DNA of 64,000 bases from Mesotaenium endlicherianum (Eukaryota; Streptophyta; Zygnematophyceae; Zygnematales; Mesotaeniaceae). The notes under the pieces are model-generated. The model had not been told where the DNA came from, searched no databases, and saw only the letters and a program-made list of their open reading frames with translations. Shown one piece after another: positions 10,441 through 22,180 of this stretch. The DNA is taken from assembly GCA_009602735.1 (NCBI GenBank), contig WELA01009603.1, positions 48,812 to 112,811 on the forward strand, given 5' to 3'. The position numbers and the translations under genes are program-made. The stretch's first letter is position 1; the number at the start of each line of letters is the position of its first letter.

Positions 10441-12400
10441 AAGCCTACCATCGTGGAAGGAGTAGTCGACGGCAACAAGGCAAAGTGTATGGTCGACAGC
10501 GGCGCAAGTTCAAATTTTGTGCACAAGAAGCTTGTGACGAAGTGGCCAAATCCTGTGCAGAAGCGTTATATGAGCCTAAGGAGGCAAATTTGGCAAATGG
10601 GCAGAGACTTAAGTGTGGTGCACCTACGGAAGCTATTCACGTGGAAGAAGCGAGGCACCGTAGTAAGGAAGTTATGGGGCAGGCAGAGATAGGTCACCAT
10701 GAGGTGATATTGGGCCAACCCCCAAGTGCACTGGAGCACGGGACAAGTGAAAGTTTAAGGGCTTGATGGTCAAATGGAGAGAGAGAAACAGGTGGATGTA
10801 GATACGACCACAAGTAACTGTCTTCTGTCGAGCCTGCAAGTTAAGATGCTATGCAGGACGAATTAGGTGAAGGAGATGTACCTTGTTTCGGTGGCCCAAG
10901 CCAGGTCATTAGATGGAGCAAGTGTGAATTCTAACAGCCTGGGCAAATGTACATCGCCCGAGGAGCATGTAGTGGTGTCTGATCCCCTTGCTCACAAGGA
11001 GCAAAACCCAACTGCTCAAGAGAAGAAGCCTGCTGAGATGCCTGCCCAAATTAAGACGCTGTTGGAGGAGTTCAAGTGCGTTATTCCTCCAAAGCTACCT
11101 GGAGGATTACTTCGCAGAGAGCTATGGAGCACAAGATTGACTTGGAACCAGGGAGCAAGCCGCCAGTGAGACCCGCCTATCACCAATCGTTTGCGGAGTT
11201 GGATGAGTTGAAGAAGCAGCTGACAGAGTTGTTGGAGAAGGGATTCACCCAACGCAGCGAGTCTCCATTTACAACGCCAGTCTTATTTGTGAAGAAGAAG
11301 GGTGGGACAATGAGAATGTGTGTCGACTACCGAGCACTCAACAAGATCACCATCAAGAACAGGTTCCCACTTCCACAAGTGGACGACTTGATTGACAGGC
11401 TTGTTGGGGCAAAATATTTCTCAAAGATCGATTTGAGGAGTGGCTATCACCAGGTACGGATTGCGAGTGGAGATGTTCAAAAGACTGCTTTCAGGACTCG
11501 CTATGGTTTTTTCGAGTGCACAGTCATGCCTTTTGGACTGACTAACGCACCTGCTACATTCATGGGACTCATGAATAGTATCTTCAGACCCTACTTGGAC
11601 GGTTTTGTGGGGGCATTTTTGGACGACATCTTGATCTATTCGAAGACCTAGGAGGAGCATGTGGAGCATTTGAGGAAGGTGTTGGAGGTCTTGAGAGATC
11701 AAAAGCTATACGGGAAGGTGAGCAAGTGCGACTTCTGTCTCAAGGAGGTCGAGTTTCTTAGGCACATAGTGGGAGCTAAAGGAGTCAAGGTCGAGCAGAA
11801 GAAGGTGCAAGCAGTCAGAGATTGGCCGGTACCTGCTGATATACTATGTCTCAGAAGTTTCCTTGCCACGGCGAATTATTATCGACGTTTCATTGAAGGA
11901 TTTGCCAAGGTGTGTGCACCGCTCATGGACATGTTAAAGAAGCAGGAGAAGTGGCTATGGGGTGAGAAGGAGCAGCAAGCCTTCGAGAAGACTAAGGAGC
12001 TGTTGACACAGGCACCTGTGTTAGCAAACGCCAGTCCAGGGCTTCCTTTCACCATCATCACGAACACATCAAATTTTGCAGTGGGAGCCATTCTTTTCCA
12101 AGACCAACGCAAAGAATTGCATCTTGTGGCGTATGAGAGCAGGAAGTTGAGTCCTGCTGAGCATAATTATGCAGCACACGAGCGGGAGATGTTTGTTGTT
12201 ATCCAAGCTTTGAGGACTTAGCGATGTTATGTGGACGGACGGAAGGTCTTCATCAAGACCGAGTACAAGAGCTTGGAGAAGTTTATCACGCAGCCAACAT
12301 TGACACTAAGACAGGCAAGGTGGATGGAGTTTCTGCAAGAAAACGATCACAAGATTGAGTACGTACCTGGGAAGATCAACCCTGCAGACGCTTTATCTAG
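10441..12400 (+). pseudogene. GyB pol: protease, RT, RNase H remnant
   Basis: An aspartic protease lies at about 10441-10700 ([17 protein letters not shown]). A linker follows. Reverse transcriptase spans about 11100-11700 ([13 protein letters not shown], then [11 protein letters not shown], the chromovirus form of the YxDD box). RNase H spans about 11990-12390 (FAVGAILFQDQ; AYESRKLSPAEHNY; PGKINPADALSRR). Domain order PR-RT-RH before integrase is typical of Ty3/gypsy. It is broken at a few points and not expected to be active. Confidence 0.88.
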
Positions 12401-14056
12401 GAGGTGTGACCTTCCAGCTGTCTCAATCATCAAGGAGAGCATGGACTTCATGGAGAAGCTTCAACGAGGTTATGAGGATGACCAAGAGTTTGTTGATAGT
12501 GGAGCAGCTGAGTCCAACTCGAAGAAGGACGGCATATGGTATTATGGTGATTCCAAGAGAGTGGTGGTACCTGACATCAAGGAGCTACGAGACTTACTAC
12601 TTGCGGAGCATCATGACTGCTTATATGCTGGACACTTTGGAAGCGAGAAGACGGCAAGTGTGCTGAAGCAGGAGTACCATTGGAGAAATATGGACAAGGA
12701 CATCGAGGGGTGGATCAGGAGTTGCGATGCGTGCCAGCGTAACAAGACACCAACTCAAAAGAAGGGAGGTACCTTGCAGCCCCTACCTAATCCAGAGTAT
12801 CCTTGGGAGCAGATTCCTATGGACTTCATCACGTTGTTACCAGTGAGTGGTCAAGGGCACGATGCAGTTTGGGTTGTATCTGATAGACTCAGCAAGATGG
12901 CTCAGTTCATTCCCGTGAAGGAGACTTGTACGGCAGTAGATGTGGCACGACAATTCTCTGATTATATTTTCAGGCTACATGGGTTGCTGAAGGTCATTGT
13001 TTCAGACCGAGATCCAAGGTTTACTAGAAACTTTTGGCGGTCGTTGTTTACTTTGATAGGGACCAAGCTGAGTATGAGCACTTCCTATCATCCTCAGACA
13101 GACGGCCAGAGTGAGAGGCTCTACAGAGCCTTGCAAGAGGTGCTCAGGAGTTTCACTATGGACGGGCCTTCAGAGTGGGACATGAAGCTGCCAGGGTTGG
13201 AGTTTGCCTACAACAACAGGATGCAGAGATCCACCAAGCAATCACCATTTGCTATGGTTTTTGGGAGAGAAGTATATCATCAAGGGAACATCTTGTTGGA
13301 GAAGGCCAAGGAGACTTGGGTCCCTACCATCGAAGACCCTTCAAAGTGGGACAAGAAGGTGCCAGGATTGGAGTTTTCCTACAACAACAGCATGCAAGGA
13401 TCTACCTGGCAGTTATTATTCACGATGGTTTATGAGAGAGAAGTATGTCATCCAGGGAACATCTTGTTGGAGAAGGCCAAGGAGACTCGGGTCCCTACTA
13501 CACAAGCGTTTATGGAGCAGATGGCAAAGACTTGGGACATGGCGGAGACTTGTATTCATAATGCACAACAAGAGCTGGTCAAGGATGCTAACTAGCACAG
13601 GAGGGAAGTGACTTTTCATGTGGGCGACAAAGTACTCTTGTCAACAAAGAACCTACCTTTCAAAGGCAACAGGAAACTGCGGGCACGATTTCTAGGTCCC
13701 TTTGTGGTGGTCAAGCAGGTTAATCCACTGATGTACAAGTTAGAACTTCCTTCAGGCTGGCGTATCCATGATATGTTCCATGTCAGCTGTTTGCGGCCAT
13801 TCGTTGACCCAAACGAGGGACATCCAGGACGACTACCTACACCGCCACCACCGGTGGAGATCGATGATGTATTGGAGTATGAAGTGGAGGCGATTGTCGG
13901 CGATGGACGAGTCAAGCGACGTCAACGACTTGTTCAAGAGTATCTGGTCAAGTAGAAAGGCTATCATGCGGACGACAACACTTGCGAGGCGGAGGCCAAC
14001 TTGACTCATTGTAAGAGTAAGTTGAGACGTTATCTACAGAATGCATCGAAGACGTA
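12401..14056 (+). pseudogene. GyB pol: integrase and chromodomain remnant
   Basis: Integrase with an H2C2 zinc-binding N-terminus (AEHHDCLYAGHFG; CDACQRNKT at 12590-12750). The catalytic core has MDFITLLPVSGQGHDAVW, VSDRDPRFTRNFW and HPQTDGQSERL, which hold the expected D,D-35-E spacing pattern. A GPFVVVKQV ... HDMFHVSCLRP block (13690-13800) follows, and a chromodomain lies near 13900-14050. An in-frame direct duplication of about 171 bp (13167-13337 and 13338-13503) lengthens the segment after the core. The copy is a fossil. Confidence 0.88.
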
Positions 14057-14058
14057 GC

Positions 14059-14077
14059 ATCATGAGGAGGGGAATGA
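14059..14077 (+). other. Polypurine tract, GyB composite
   Basis: CATGAGGAGGGGAATGA lies directly before LTR 2. The same tract precedes GyB LTRs elsewhere, for example at 54620-54638 on the minus strand. Confidence 0.75.
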
Positions 14078-14831
14078 TGTAAGGTCATAGGTTTACAAAG
14101 TACATTTTTGAGTTCCTTAAAAGTATGTTTAAATTGCATAGAAGTGAAGAGTGTAATTTGTGATCATTTTGATATATAGTTCATCGAATTCAATTAAGTA
14201 TTGAGAGATTTATGGATTTCCAAAATTTAACTAGTTTTGAGGTTGGTTGACGACTGTCCTTAATTCGCGGTGAGCGCAACCGTCGGATTGACCGACAGTG
14301 TCGAGCAATTTGGGCCGTTAGAGTGAACTCAAACCTTCACGTAAGTTCAACTGACGCGAAGTGCCGACTAGGTCGATTTACCTAGAAGTTTCGGATTAGG
14401 CTAGCGCGTCTAAGTTAGTATATTCTAGATATTTTGATGCATGCATGTGGACGTCAAATTAGCCCGATACGTCAGATGAGACTGATCTGGCTTTCTCACA
14501 AATATTCTAGAAGGGACAAGTTGACAAACACTTAGGAAAATTCGTTGCTAAGCGGCCCTACCGCCTAGGGACGAACAGTCGTCGTAGAAAACTATAAATA
14601 GACATAACTACTTCATTCTTAATCAGATTTCACTAATGTAAATTTCTACGGGTTCATAATGACAAGGCCTTCCATCCTACATCATTTGTGAGTAGTTTCT
14701 TGCTACTCAAAATGTTGAGTAACTTCCCTAAGCATTCTGAGTGATATGCCGTTGCACTCCTTAGTATGATTGCAACTAGTTCTTTTCCTCGTGAGTCACT
14801 ACGCTTCCACTAGAGCACTCTGCCCCTTTCA
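14078..14831 (+). repeat. GyB LTR 2 of composite
   Basis: 754 bp, TGTAAGGTCATAGG ... CTGCCCCTTTCA, with a TATAAATA box at 14593-14600. It is followed directly by a second primer-binding site and gag start, not by flanking DNA. Confidence 0.92.
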
Positions 14832-15194
14832 TCTCGTATCGGAGCAGGGCTAGTTTGCATATTATATTATGGAGTCGTAGCCGGCAGGTGGAGGAGGCGA
14901 ACATGTCGAGCATGTTGTGCGCGCGAGGCAGCAGCCAGCACCAACAATGACCAGAGAGCAACAAGAGATGCAGGCGATGCTAAGGCAAATGGCGAATGCA
15001 ATTGGAGGAGAAGTCTACGTCCAATTTCAACAAAATATGCGCGCGGAGGTGGAGAGAATGGTGCGAGTTGTTGTTGGAAACACCGCTTTGACGAGTTCGG
15101 CACCTGCACCTACTGTACCACCTATCCATGTTAACCCAGTGGTGCAACCACTTATTGCACCCGCATTGGGAGTGCGTGCGCCTAAGCCCAAACG
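14832..15194 (+). pseudogene. Second GyB leader and gag start
   Basis: Contains a primer-binding-like site (TCGTATCGGAGC, 14834-14845) and a gag start parallel to 9324 onward, including QAMLRQMANAIGGEVYVQFQ. It stops at a junction with the 3' end of a third LTR near 15195. Confidence 0.82.
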
Positions 15195-15311
15195 AAGAGT
15201 ATTTTTCCTAAGCTTTCTTAGTGATATGCCGCTGCACTCCTTAGTATGATTGGAACTAGTTCTTTTCCTCGTGAGTCGCTACGCTTCCTCTAGGGCACTC
15301 TGCCCCTTTCA
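15195..15311 (+). repeat. GyB LTR 3' fragment (third LTR)
   Basis: About 117 bp matching the last part of the GyB LTR (TTAGTGATATGCCGCTGCAC ... CTGCCCCTTTCA). It ends exactly at the CACAC that matches the left side of the composite. Confidence 0.85.
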
Positions 15312-15316
15312 CACAC

Positions 15317-16900
15317 TGCTACTCTCACTGCCTATGAGGCTACCATATACTCGGCCTCCATAAACGAGAAGGCCACCACTTTCTGCCTCTTTCTCTTCTC
15401 ACAGCACCGTGGGCTACAGTGAATGCATAACCTGTTGTGGACCTCCAAGTGTCTACATCTCCTCCCTTATCAGCATCAGCATCTCTATATCCCTCTAGCC
15501 TCACACTGTCTCATCCTCCCAAGAGTAGCCACAGGTCTAAGGTCCCCTTGAGATATCTCAATATTCTCTTCATAGTCTCCTCGTATGCAGGTCCTGGATT
15601 CTCCCCAAACTGACTCACTATCCCAACAGCATTAGCAATATCAGAATGCGTGCACACCATTAGATACATGATGCCATGTGCAACCTTCCTCATAGGCACC
15701 TGAGACATTATCTAACACTCATGCTCATCCATAGCACATACTCGAGCTCAACTTATGCTGAGGATCAAGGGGTACATTGACAGGCTTAAAGTCCATCATG
15801 TCAAACCACTCTAACACTGTCTTGAGGTAAGCTGGCTGGCCCAAGATTACAATCCTCTTGGTACAATATCTCTTCACCTGTATCCCAAGCAAGAACCCTA
15901 GTTATAATATACAAATACGGCCGGTACAAATACAGCGTGTATAGATACATATATACGGATATGTCAAAATTATACGTAAAATACGCCAAAATACACCAAG
16001 CGTGTTTGCGACTATAATTTCCAAAAAGTTCAAAATTTTTGTCAAATGCGTTTGGTGGAGAACGACGAACGCGTCAATATATAGTCAATTTTTATTTTTT
16101 GTCAACCATCTGCCTGTGGAAGGTAAACTCTTATTTTGGTATTAAATAAAAAAACGGACCACTTTTATTTAAAGGTTTTCTTTTTTGATACGTTTACGGA
16201 GTATTGGTACGGTAAGCAAGGCCGATACGCAAGCATTTTAAAACTAAGTCAAGAACTGCACCTCTCCCAAATCCTTCACGTCGAAGGCATGACTCAGGTG
16301 ATCCTTCAACTTTTGCACCTCTACCATCTTCTTGCCAACCAGTAGCAGATCATTAACGTATAATACCAACATCACGCTGTCATCACCTACTTTCTTCATG
16401 TACAAACTGCTGTCAACATTGGACTTCACAAAGCCCTCACCTTAAAGAAAGGAGTTTATTTTCTGGTCCCATATTCTTAAAGACTGCTTCCGTCTGTACA
16501 ACTTCTTGAGCTTGCACAGCTTCTTTGGGAACTTCTCATCAACAAATCTCGCTGGCTGCTCCATGTATACCTCCTCCTCTAGCTCTCTATACAAGAATGC
16601 AAACTTCAAGTCCATCTGATGCATCTCTATATCTTCTACTGCAACAGTCTGTGCCACCATTCTTCCTCTGGCAATGTTGGCTACAGGTACAAAGGTCTCA
16701 TGATAATCCTCTCCTTCTGTTTGAGAGTAGCCCTTTGCCACAAATTGTGCCTTATACCTCCTGTCAATCGACCCATCTGCCTTCCTCTTCTTCTTGTAGA
16801 TTCACCTTTCTTCAGTAACTTCCTTTCCAAGTGGCAACTCTGCAAAATTCTAGATCTCATTCTTCGCCAGTGACTCCATCTCCTCCACTCAAGCCTTTCT
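15317..16900 (-). pseudogene. C1 reverse transcriptase and RNase H remnant
   Basis: Minus-strand copia remnant, right to left. The RT start lies near 16740 (AKGYSQTEGEDYHETF), with the MHQMDLKFAFLYRELEEEVY block at 16620 and MLVLYVNDLLLVGKK at 16360. The RNase H side is at 15511-15708 (HGIMYLMVCTHSDIANAVG) and continues toward 15317. The frame is interrupted by a MITE (15897-16248). It is close to C2 (21539-22590) in sequence but in opposite orientation. Fossil, broken at several points. Confidence 0.85.
15897..16248. mobile_element. 352-bp MITE, hAT-like
   Basis: AT-rich non-coding insertion inside the C1 RT. Its ends form an imperfect inverted repeat: CCTAGTTATAATATAC on the left, and CTTAGTTTTAAAATGC as the reverse complement on the right. 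It is flanked by GCAAGAAC (15889-15896) and TCAAGAAC (16249-16256), an 8-bp duplication with one difference. C2 has no such insertion at the equivalent position. The 8-bp duplication fits a non-autonomous hAT; the inverted repeat is not the one of hAT-1. Confidence 0.75.
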
Positions 16901-17276
16901 TGGAGAAAATAAGAAGTCCTAACTCTACTTGCTTGGCAAGTGTGTTCACATGTGTGAAGAGTTGGCTGAAGTGTGTGGTCGGTTGAGTCCAGTTGATGGT
17001 GGTTTAGAATGTCAAAGTCTAGGGTTTTTGGTGATTAAGACTGTCGATTTGTTTATGGTAGGTAGGCAACCGCCACTGTAAACATAGGAGGGCAGAACTC
17101 CCGTGTAAGAACACACTTTAAGGTAAGAGAAAAGGATTGAGCCAAAACAAAAAGAGAGCTCCTTTCAGGGTCGTGCACGTGATGCTCTGTTGTGAATGAG
17201 TTATGGGTAACAATCTTGAGAACTTATTGCCTTGCCAAGTGAATAGTGAGGGCAATGGCTGATGTTGATTTCAACA
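16901..17276 (+). repeat. C2 5' LTR
   Basis: 376 bp, TGGAGAAAATAAGAAGTCC ... GATTTCAACA, followed directly by a primer-binding site. Confidence 0.92.
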
Positions 17277-17288
17277 TGGTATAGGAGC
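17277..17288 (+). other. Primer-binding site of C2
   Basis: TGGTATAGGAGC, directly after the LTR; initiator tRNA-Met type with one difference from the GyA/GyB site. Confidence 0.85.
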
Positions 17289-17303
17289 AGGATCTAATTC
17301 CTA

Positions 17304-19430
17304 CCTCTAGCACTTGGATGGGAAGGGTACTGAGTCTCTAGTGTGGTCCAGAAGACCGTGTGTACAACTTGCCAGGCATGATTTGAAGAAGATTCTATTG
17401 GGAAACAAGGCTATCCTTGTTCAGCTTCAAGTTCATGCTGCAAATGCAGATGCTAAGTCTAAAGAAGCGTTTGTGACGAGAGAAACAACAAGTCTTGCGT
17501 GGAAGACAAGAGAAGCCCATGCATTTGTCTTGCTCACCAAGAGTCTTGGTGAAGAAGCCCATCCGAGAGGTCTTTGTCTGGAGACTAGTACAGCAATATG
17601 AGGGGCACTTAGGAACATACACCAGCAGTATAGCTGTGCCATCAGAAGCACTTTCAAGAAGAACGACGCTCTATTGAGCAAGAAAAGGGAGAGAGCGTGC
17701 AGTCCTACTTCTATCTTATCGGGGAGCAGTGTGAAGACTTGAAGGCCTTGGATGCTGCTGTCAATCGAAAGATCAAGAGATTCAGGCTCTCAATGGCTTG
17801 GATCCCAAGTTGGAGACTTTTGGAGATTCTTTATCAATCTTGACGATTGTGGAGCTCACCATGGAGAACATTGAGTTTAAGCTGCTCATCAAAGAAGCTC
17901 AATTAGAGACCAGGGAGAAGACAAGTGTCATTCTTGAGCATGCTTTGCTGACATATGGAGACAAGGAGTTTTGACTTGTGGGAATTGAACTAGTTGAGCA
18001 CGCTATTGTCATCATTTATTGAGTCGAGGTTGACGAAAAAAGTATACTATACGTGTGGGATATATCAACCTAGGACAGCCGACCTTGCATTGACATTACG
18101 TAGTCATGAATTGACCTTTTTTAGATTTCCAAGTTACTTAAGTGTGGCGCGTCGAAGCATCTTTCAAATGGCTCCGATTTCCACCGTCTGGTTACGTATT
18201 GAGCGCGATAGGCGCAATATAGTCCACGCTCCATTTGGCCTCTAGCGGAATTGCACCAAAAGTAAAGTTGCCACGCAATGTGCCCAGAGGTGACATTGTG
18301 AGCTATTTCGTCACCCTAAAGCATCCCTGGCATCGTGCACACAAATCCGCAAGGCCCTTTGTCTACATATGTCTTGCATTTACATAGTATAAGTGCATCA
18401 TTCATGCTATAACTTGGTGATTGCGTCACTAACTCTTAGATGAAGCTTCCTCAAGTTCCAGATTCACTTTTGAGGCGCTATTCACGTAGATTCACCCAAG
18501 GTGAGCTCCACCAATGAGAGACACACAGCTTATTCTACGTGCTTTGCTTTGGTTGGTTTGAGTTATAAATAGGCTATAGAAGTGCTAGTACATGCTTTCT
18601 ACGCATTAGTGCACATAGGAGAGCCTCCTACAGTGACTACATGCATCGGATCCGCCGCATACGACGTCGGATTTCCAGGATTACAAGTACTAGAGATGTC
18701 CGAAGAGAAAAATCATGTTGAAAGTTCCATCATGCCAGTTGTATGTCACAGAGTTATCAGTTTAGCTTACACTTTTACCTCTTGTGTATTAAAAAACCAC
18801 TTAGTCTCTCTCTCTCTCGTGAAGAGCAAGCCCTCTTGGCTTCCACTCACTTAAAGAACTTCACAAGTGGTGAGCACAGTCAGAGCTTACCCCACTCCCA
18901 TAGGACTACTTTTATGGATCATGATGTGCTTCCAGTGATGTTTTGGGCCAGACTTCATTAGTTGTTTTCATACCAAATTATAACTTTGAGGTGCTCACTT
19001 TGGATAGTACACACTTTTAATTAAAACATTTGAGACTTGACTTCCTTTTTGGCTGTAAAGCCACATGTATTATAAACTTCATTGTTGCAAAGCTTGCTTG
19101 CTTGTGTTATATTTAAGATACCTATGATGCGTGCTTGACCTCATAATGCACAACACTATTAAGTTAACATCTCTAGTGTCGGTTGAAGAACTAAAGGAGG
19201 TGGATGGGTTGAGAGAAGGAGGGGAACAAGCAGAAGAGGCTACCAAGGAGAAGCGAGTGGAAGTGGAAGAGCATGCATTGAAAGACAGTGCTACATATGT
19301 GGAAGAATGAGTCATCTATCGTGCGAGTGTGAAGAACGTGTGTGCTACACCTGCCACAAGAGGGGATATCTGGTTAGAGACTGCAGCCAGAAGAGAGTTT
19401 GTACTTCCCCTCACGACATTGAAGGTTGTT
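17304..19430 (+). pseudogene. C2 gag remnant, with an insertion
   Basis: Copia gag region. The first part (17304-17994) has blocks such as LARHDLKKILLGNKAILVQL and SYFYLIGEQCEDLKAL-like sequence. The second part (19178-19430) is a charged segment leading to a zinc knuckle (CYTCHKRGYLVRDC, about 19339-19380). The two parts are separated by the insertion at 17995-19172. It is broken in several places. Confidence 0.75.
17995..19172. mobile_element. 1.18-kb insertion in C2 gag, solo-LTR-like
   Basis: The sequence is foreign to copia gag and is flanked on both sides by CTAGT (17990-17994 and 19173-19177). It begins TGAGCACGC and ends near TTAACATCT, with a TTATAAATAGGC box at about 18563 and a CT-repeat near 18805. 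No coding domain is recognised. Its size, TG...ACA-like ends and a central TATA box suggest a solo LTR of a family not otherwise present here. Three extra bases between the ACA and the right CTAGT leave the exact end uncertain. Confidence 0.6.
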
Positions 19431-20850
19431 CAAATGTCGTCACAATAAAGGAGTCACTAATGTGCAGCGCATGCTTTGTTCACTCTGGAGCCTCGAGACA
19501 TGCCACACCTAGAAAAGAAATTATGCTAGACTACAAACCATGCAGGGTAGTACCTGTCAAAGTAGGCAAAGACAAGCTGCTTCATGGAGTTGGAAATGAG
19601 AAGGTGGTAGCCTTAACATGGGTTGGGAGGAAGAAGCACAAGTTTCCAATGCACAATATATTACACTGTCTAGGGTTGGTAAAGAACTTGTCTCCGTGCC
19701 AAAGACCACATCTTTGGGAAACAGGGTGGTGTTTGAGGATAGAGAGTGTCAAGTCATTAACTTTGATGATGAAGTGGTTATGAAGGCTGTGAAGTCTAAT
19801 TTACATGGCAGCGCATTCAAAATTCACTATCGGATTGAGATTGTTGTTCCTGTGATGGACGAGGCTCTCCGGGTTGATTTGGCACTTCGTGCATAGGATG
19901 GTGTGAAGCTAGAGAATAACATCAACCTATGGCACCAGGGGTTGGGGCATGCGAGTGAACAGAGACTCAAGCAAATGGCTCAAGACAAGAAAAGAGGGCT
20001 ACCAGATTTCACAGGACAGAGTTGACACTTTTGCAAAAGCTGTTAGATGGGGAAACAGGCAAGGAGGTCTTTTTCAAAGGGAGAAGCCACAAGGACTAGT
20101 GAGTTACTAGAGTTGGTACACTCAGATATGTGGGAACCTGCAAGTGTAGCAGCCAGGTCTTTGAGGAACTTGCACTACATCACCTTCACAGACGACTACT
20201 CCAGAAAGACTGAAGTGTACTTCATGAGGATGAAGGATCAAGCATATGAGAAGTTTCTAAAGTAGAAGTCATCTGTGTAAACGCAGTTGGGAAAAAATAT
20301 CAAGATGCTCAAATTGACAATGGGTCCGAGTATGTGAATAGCTACTTTAACAAGTTCCACAGAGATGAAGGCATCAAGCATGAGTTGACCATCACGTACT
20401 CTCCTCAGAAGAATGGAGTTTGTCGAGAGAAAGAACAAGACGCTCGTGGAAGCAGTCAGAGCTATGATATTTGCTTCAGGTCAGCACATGAGTTTAAGGG
20501 TAGAAGCAGTGAGCACACCTGCTTATGTGAGCGCCAGGCTGCTTTCATCTGCACAGGGTGGAAGGACTCCAAAAGAGGTCTAAAGTGGGAAGAACCTTAC
20601 TGTGCAAGAGTTGAGAGTGCTTGGGACGGAGGTGTAATCCCACATTTTTTTGGAAAAGAGGTATAAGCTGCAGCCCAAATCGAAGAAGTGTGTCTTTGTG
20701 GGCTATGACCCCAATAGGAATGAATACAGGTTGCTGAAAGTGAGAACATAAGAGGTGTTTATGAGCAGAGATGTGATCTCCAACAAGAAGGTGCTAGATC
20801 CTAGGAGTTCCACTCTCTATGACAAGTTTGTGCGAGAGGGACAAGAGTAA
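19431..20850 (+). pseudogene. C2 protease and integrase remnant
   Basis: An aspartic protease block (HSGASRHATPRKE) lies at 19480-19520. The integrase zinc-binding start is at about 19930 (HQGLGHASEQRLKQ). The core blocks are ELLELVHSDMWEPASV (20100), DDYSRKTEVYFMRM (20195) and DNGSEYVNSYF (20320). The GYDPNRNEYRLLKVR block (20705) marks the integrase C-terminal region typical of copia. Fossil with several breaks. Confidence 0.82.
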
Positions 20851-22180
20851 AGCAGAGTTGAGATTTAGTCCGAAACTGCAGCGAAGAGAATTCCTCCTTC
20901 TGGAGCACACGCACCTCCTGATGTGCTGCAATTAAGTGCTGAAGCTAAGGAGGACCATGAGCAAGAGGGAGCAGCGTCTGACTTTAATGACGAGGTCGAG
21001 TTTAGTGGAGAGAGAACAGGACCTAGATTCAAGAGGTGGCAGCACATGAGAGGAGAAGAACAGGTCCCGGATCTTGGGGAGGAGCAGCACCAAAAGAAAG
21101 AAGATCAAGAAGACAAGCAGGCAGGGAGCCCAAAGTGACTGAGAGAGCTGAGAGGAGCTCCATGTCACGTGTAGGAGGAGAGGCATTCACAAGTGGGGAG
21201 AATCACAGCTCTTCTAAACAGTCCAAGAGAGAGAGTGTTCCACCTGCCGAAATTGGCTTTAATGAGTATGTCAGCGTGGCTAAGTCTAGGGCAGAGGAGG
21301 ACGCAGTTGCGAGTGAGGTAGTTTATATAATGGATGATTTGGAGCCCAAAACCTTTGAGGCTGCTATGCGGACAGCCAAGTGGAGCATGCTTTAGTGGAG
21401 GAGATGGAGTCATTGACTAAGAATAAACCCAGAGATCTTGCGGAGCTACCACTTGGAAAAAAGGTTGTTGGAGGAAGGTGAATCTCTAGGACGAAGAGGA
21501 AGGCAGATGGGTCGGTTGACAGGTACAAGACAGAATCTGTGGCAAAGGGCTACTCTCAGACAAAAAGGGAGGACTATCATGAGACCTCTGCACCAGTAGC
21601 CAATATTGCCACAGTTTGGATGGTGACACAAATTGCTGCAGATGAGGATATGGAGATGCATCAGATGGACGTGAGGACTGCATTTTTGTATGGAGAGCTA
21701 GAGGAGGAGGTATTCATGGAGCAGCCAGAGGGTTTCATTGATGTGAGGTTCCCTAAGAAGGTGTGCAAGCTAAAGAAGTCCTTGTACAGATTGAAGCAGT
21801 CTCCAAGAATGCGGAACCAGAAGATAGACTTCTTTCTTCAAGGTGAGGGCTTTGTAAACTTCAATGATGACAGCAGCTTGTACATGAAGGGAGAAGGTGA
21901 TAACAGGGTGATGCTGGTATTATACGTTGATGACCTGCTACTGGTCGGCAAGAAGATGGTGGAGGTGCAAAAGGTGAAGGATGCCCTCAGTTATGCCTTC
22001 AACATGAAGGATTTGGAAGAGGTGCAGTTCCTGCTTGGAATGAAGGTGAAGAGAGACAGAACCAAGAAGGTTGTAGTGTTGGGCCAGTTCGCTTACCTCC
22101 AGAGAGTGTTGGAGAGATTTGACATGATGGGTTGTAAGCCTGTCAATATACACCTTGATTCTAAGCACAAATTGAGCTCG
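20851..22180 (+). pseudogene. C2 linker and reverse transcriptase remnant
   Basis: A charged linker (20880-21400) precedes a copia RT. Landmarks are AKGYSQTKREDYHETSAPVA (21540), MHQMDVRTAFLYGELEEEVF (21655), and MLVLYVDDLLLVGKKMVEVQ (21910), which keeps the YVDD active-site box. The RT block is one of the longest uninterrupted coding stretches of this copy. The whole copy is nevertheless broken. Confidence 0.85.

Larger units (their letters stand above)
8533..15311 (+). mobile_element. GyB composite with three LTRs (chromovirus)
   Basis: Plus-strand Ty3/gypsy chromovirus array inserted in C1. The order is LTR (8533-9286), full gag-pol interior (9287-14077), LTR (14078-14831), a short stretch of primer-binding site and gag (14832 to about 15194), and an LTR 3' fragment (about 15195-15311). 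The outer ends are flanked by CACAC (8528-8532 and 15312-15316), and C1 reads on across them, so the whole array behaves as one insertion unit. The two long LTRs differ by roughly one base in nine over the part I compared. The coding parts are broken at perhaps half a dozen to ten points. Confidence 0.88.
7849..16900 (-). mobile_element. Copia C1, left (3') part, interrupted by GyB
   Basis: Minus-strand Ty1/copia element (family CopC) inserted into the hAT-2 transposase. From left to right it has its 3' LTR (7849-8224), the end of RNase H (8225-8532), a GyB composite insertion (8533-15311), then RNase H and reverse transcriptase (15317-16900) with a MITE at 15897-16248. It is split at 16900 by C2 and resumes at 42793-43588. 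Sequence on either side of each insertion is contiguous when compared with C2. It is a fossil with many breaks, and its 5' half should lie beyond the right edge. Confidence 0.85.
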
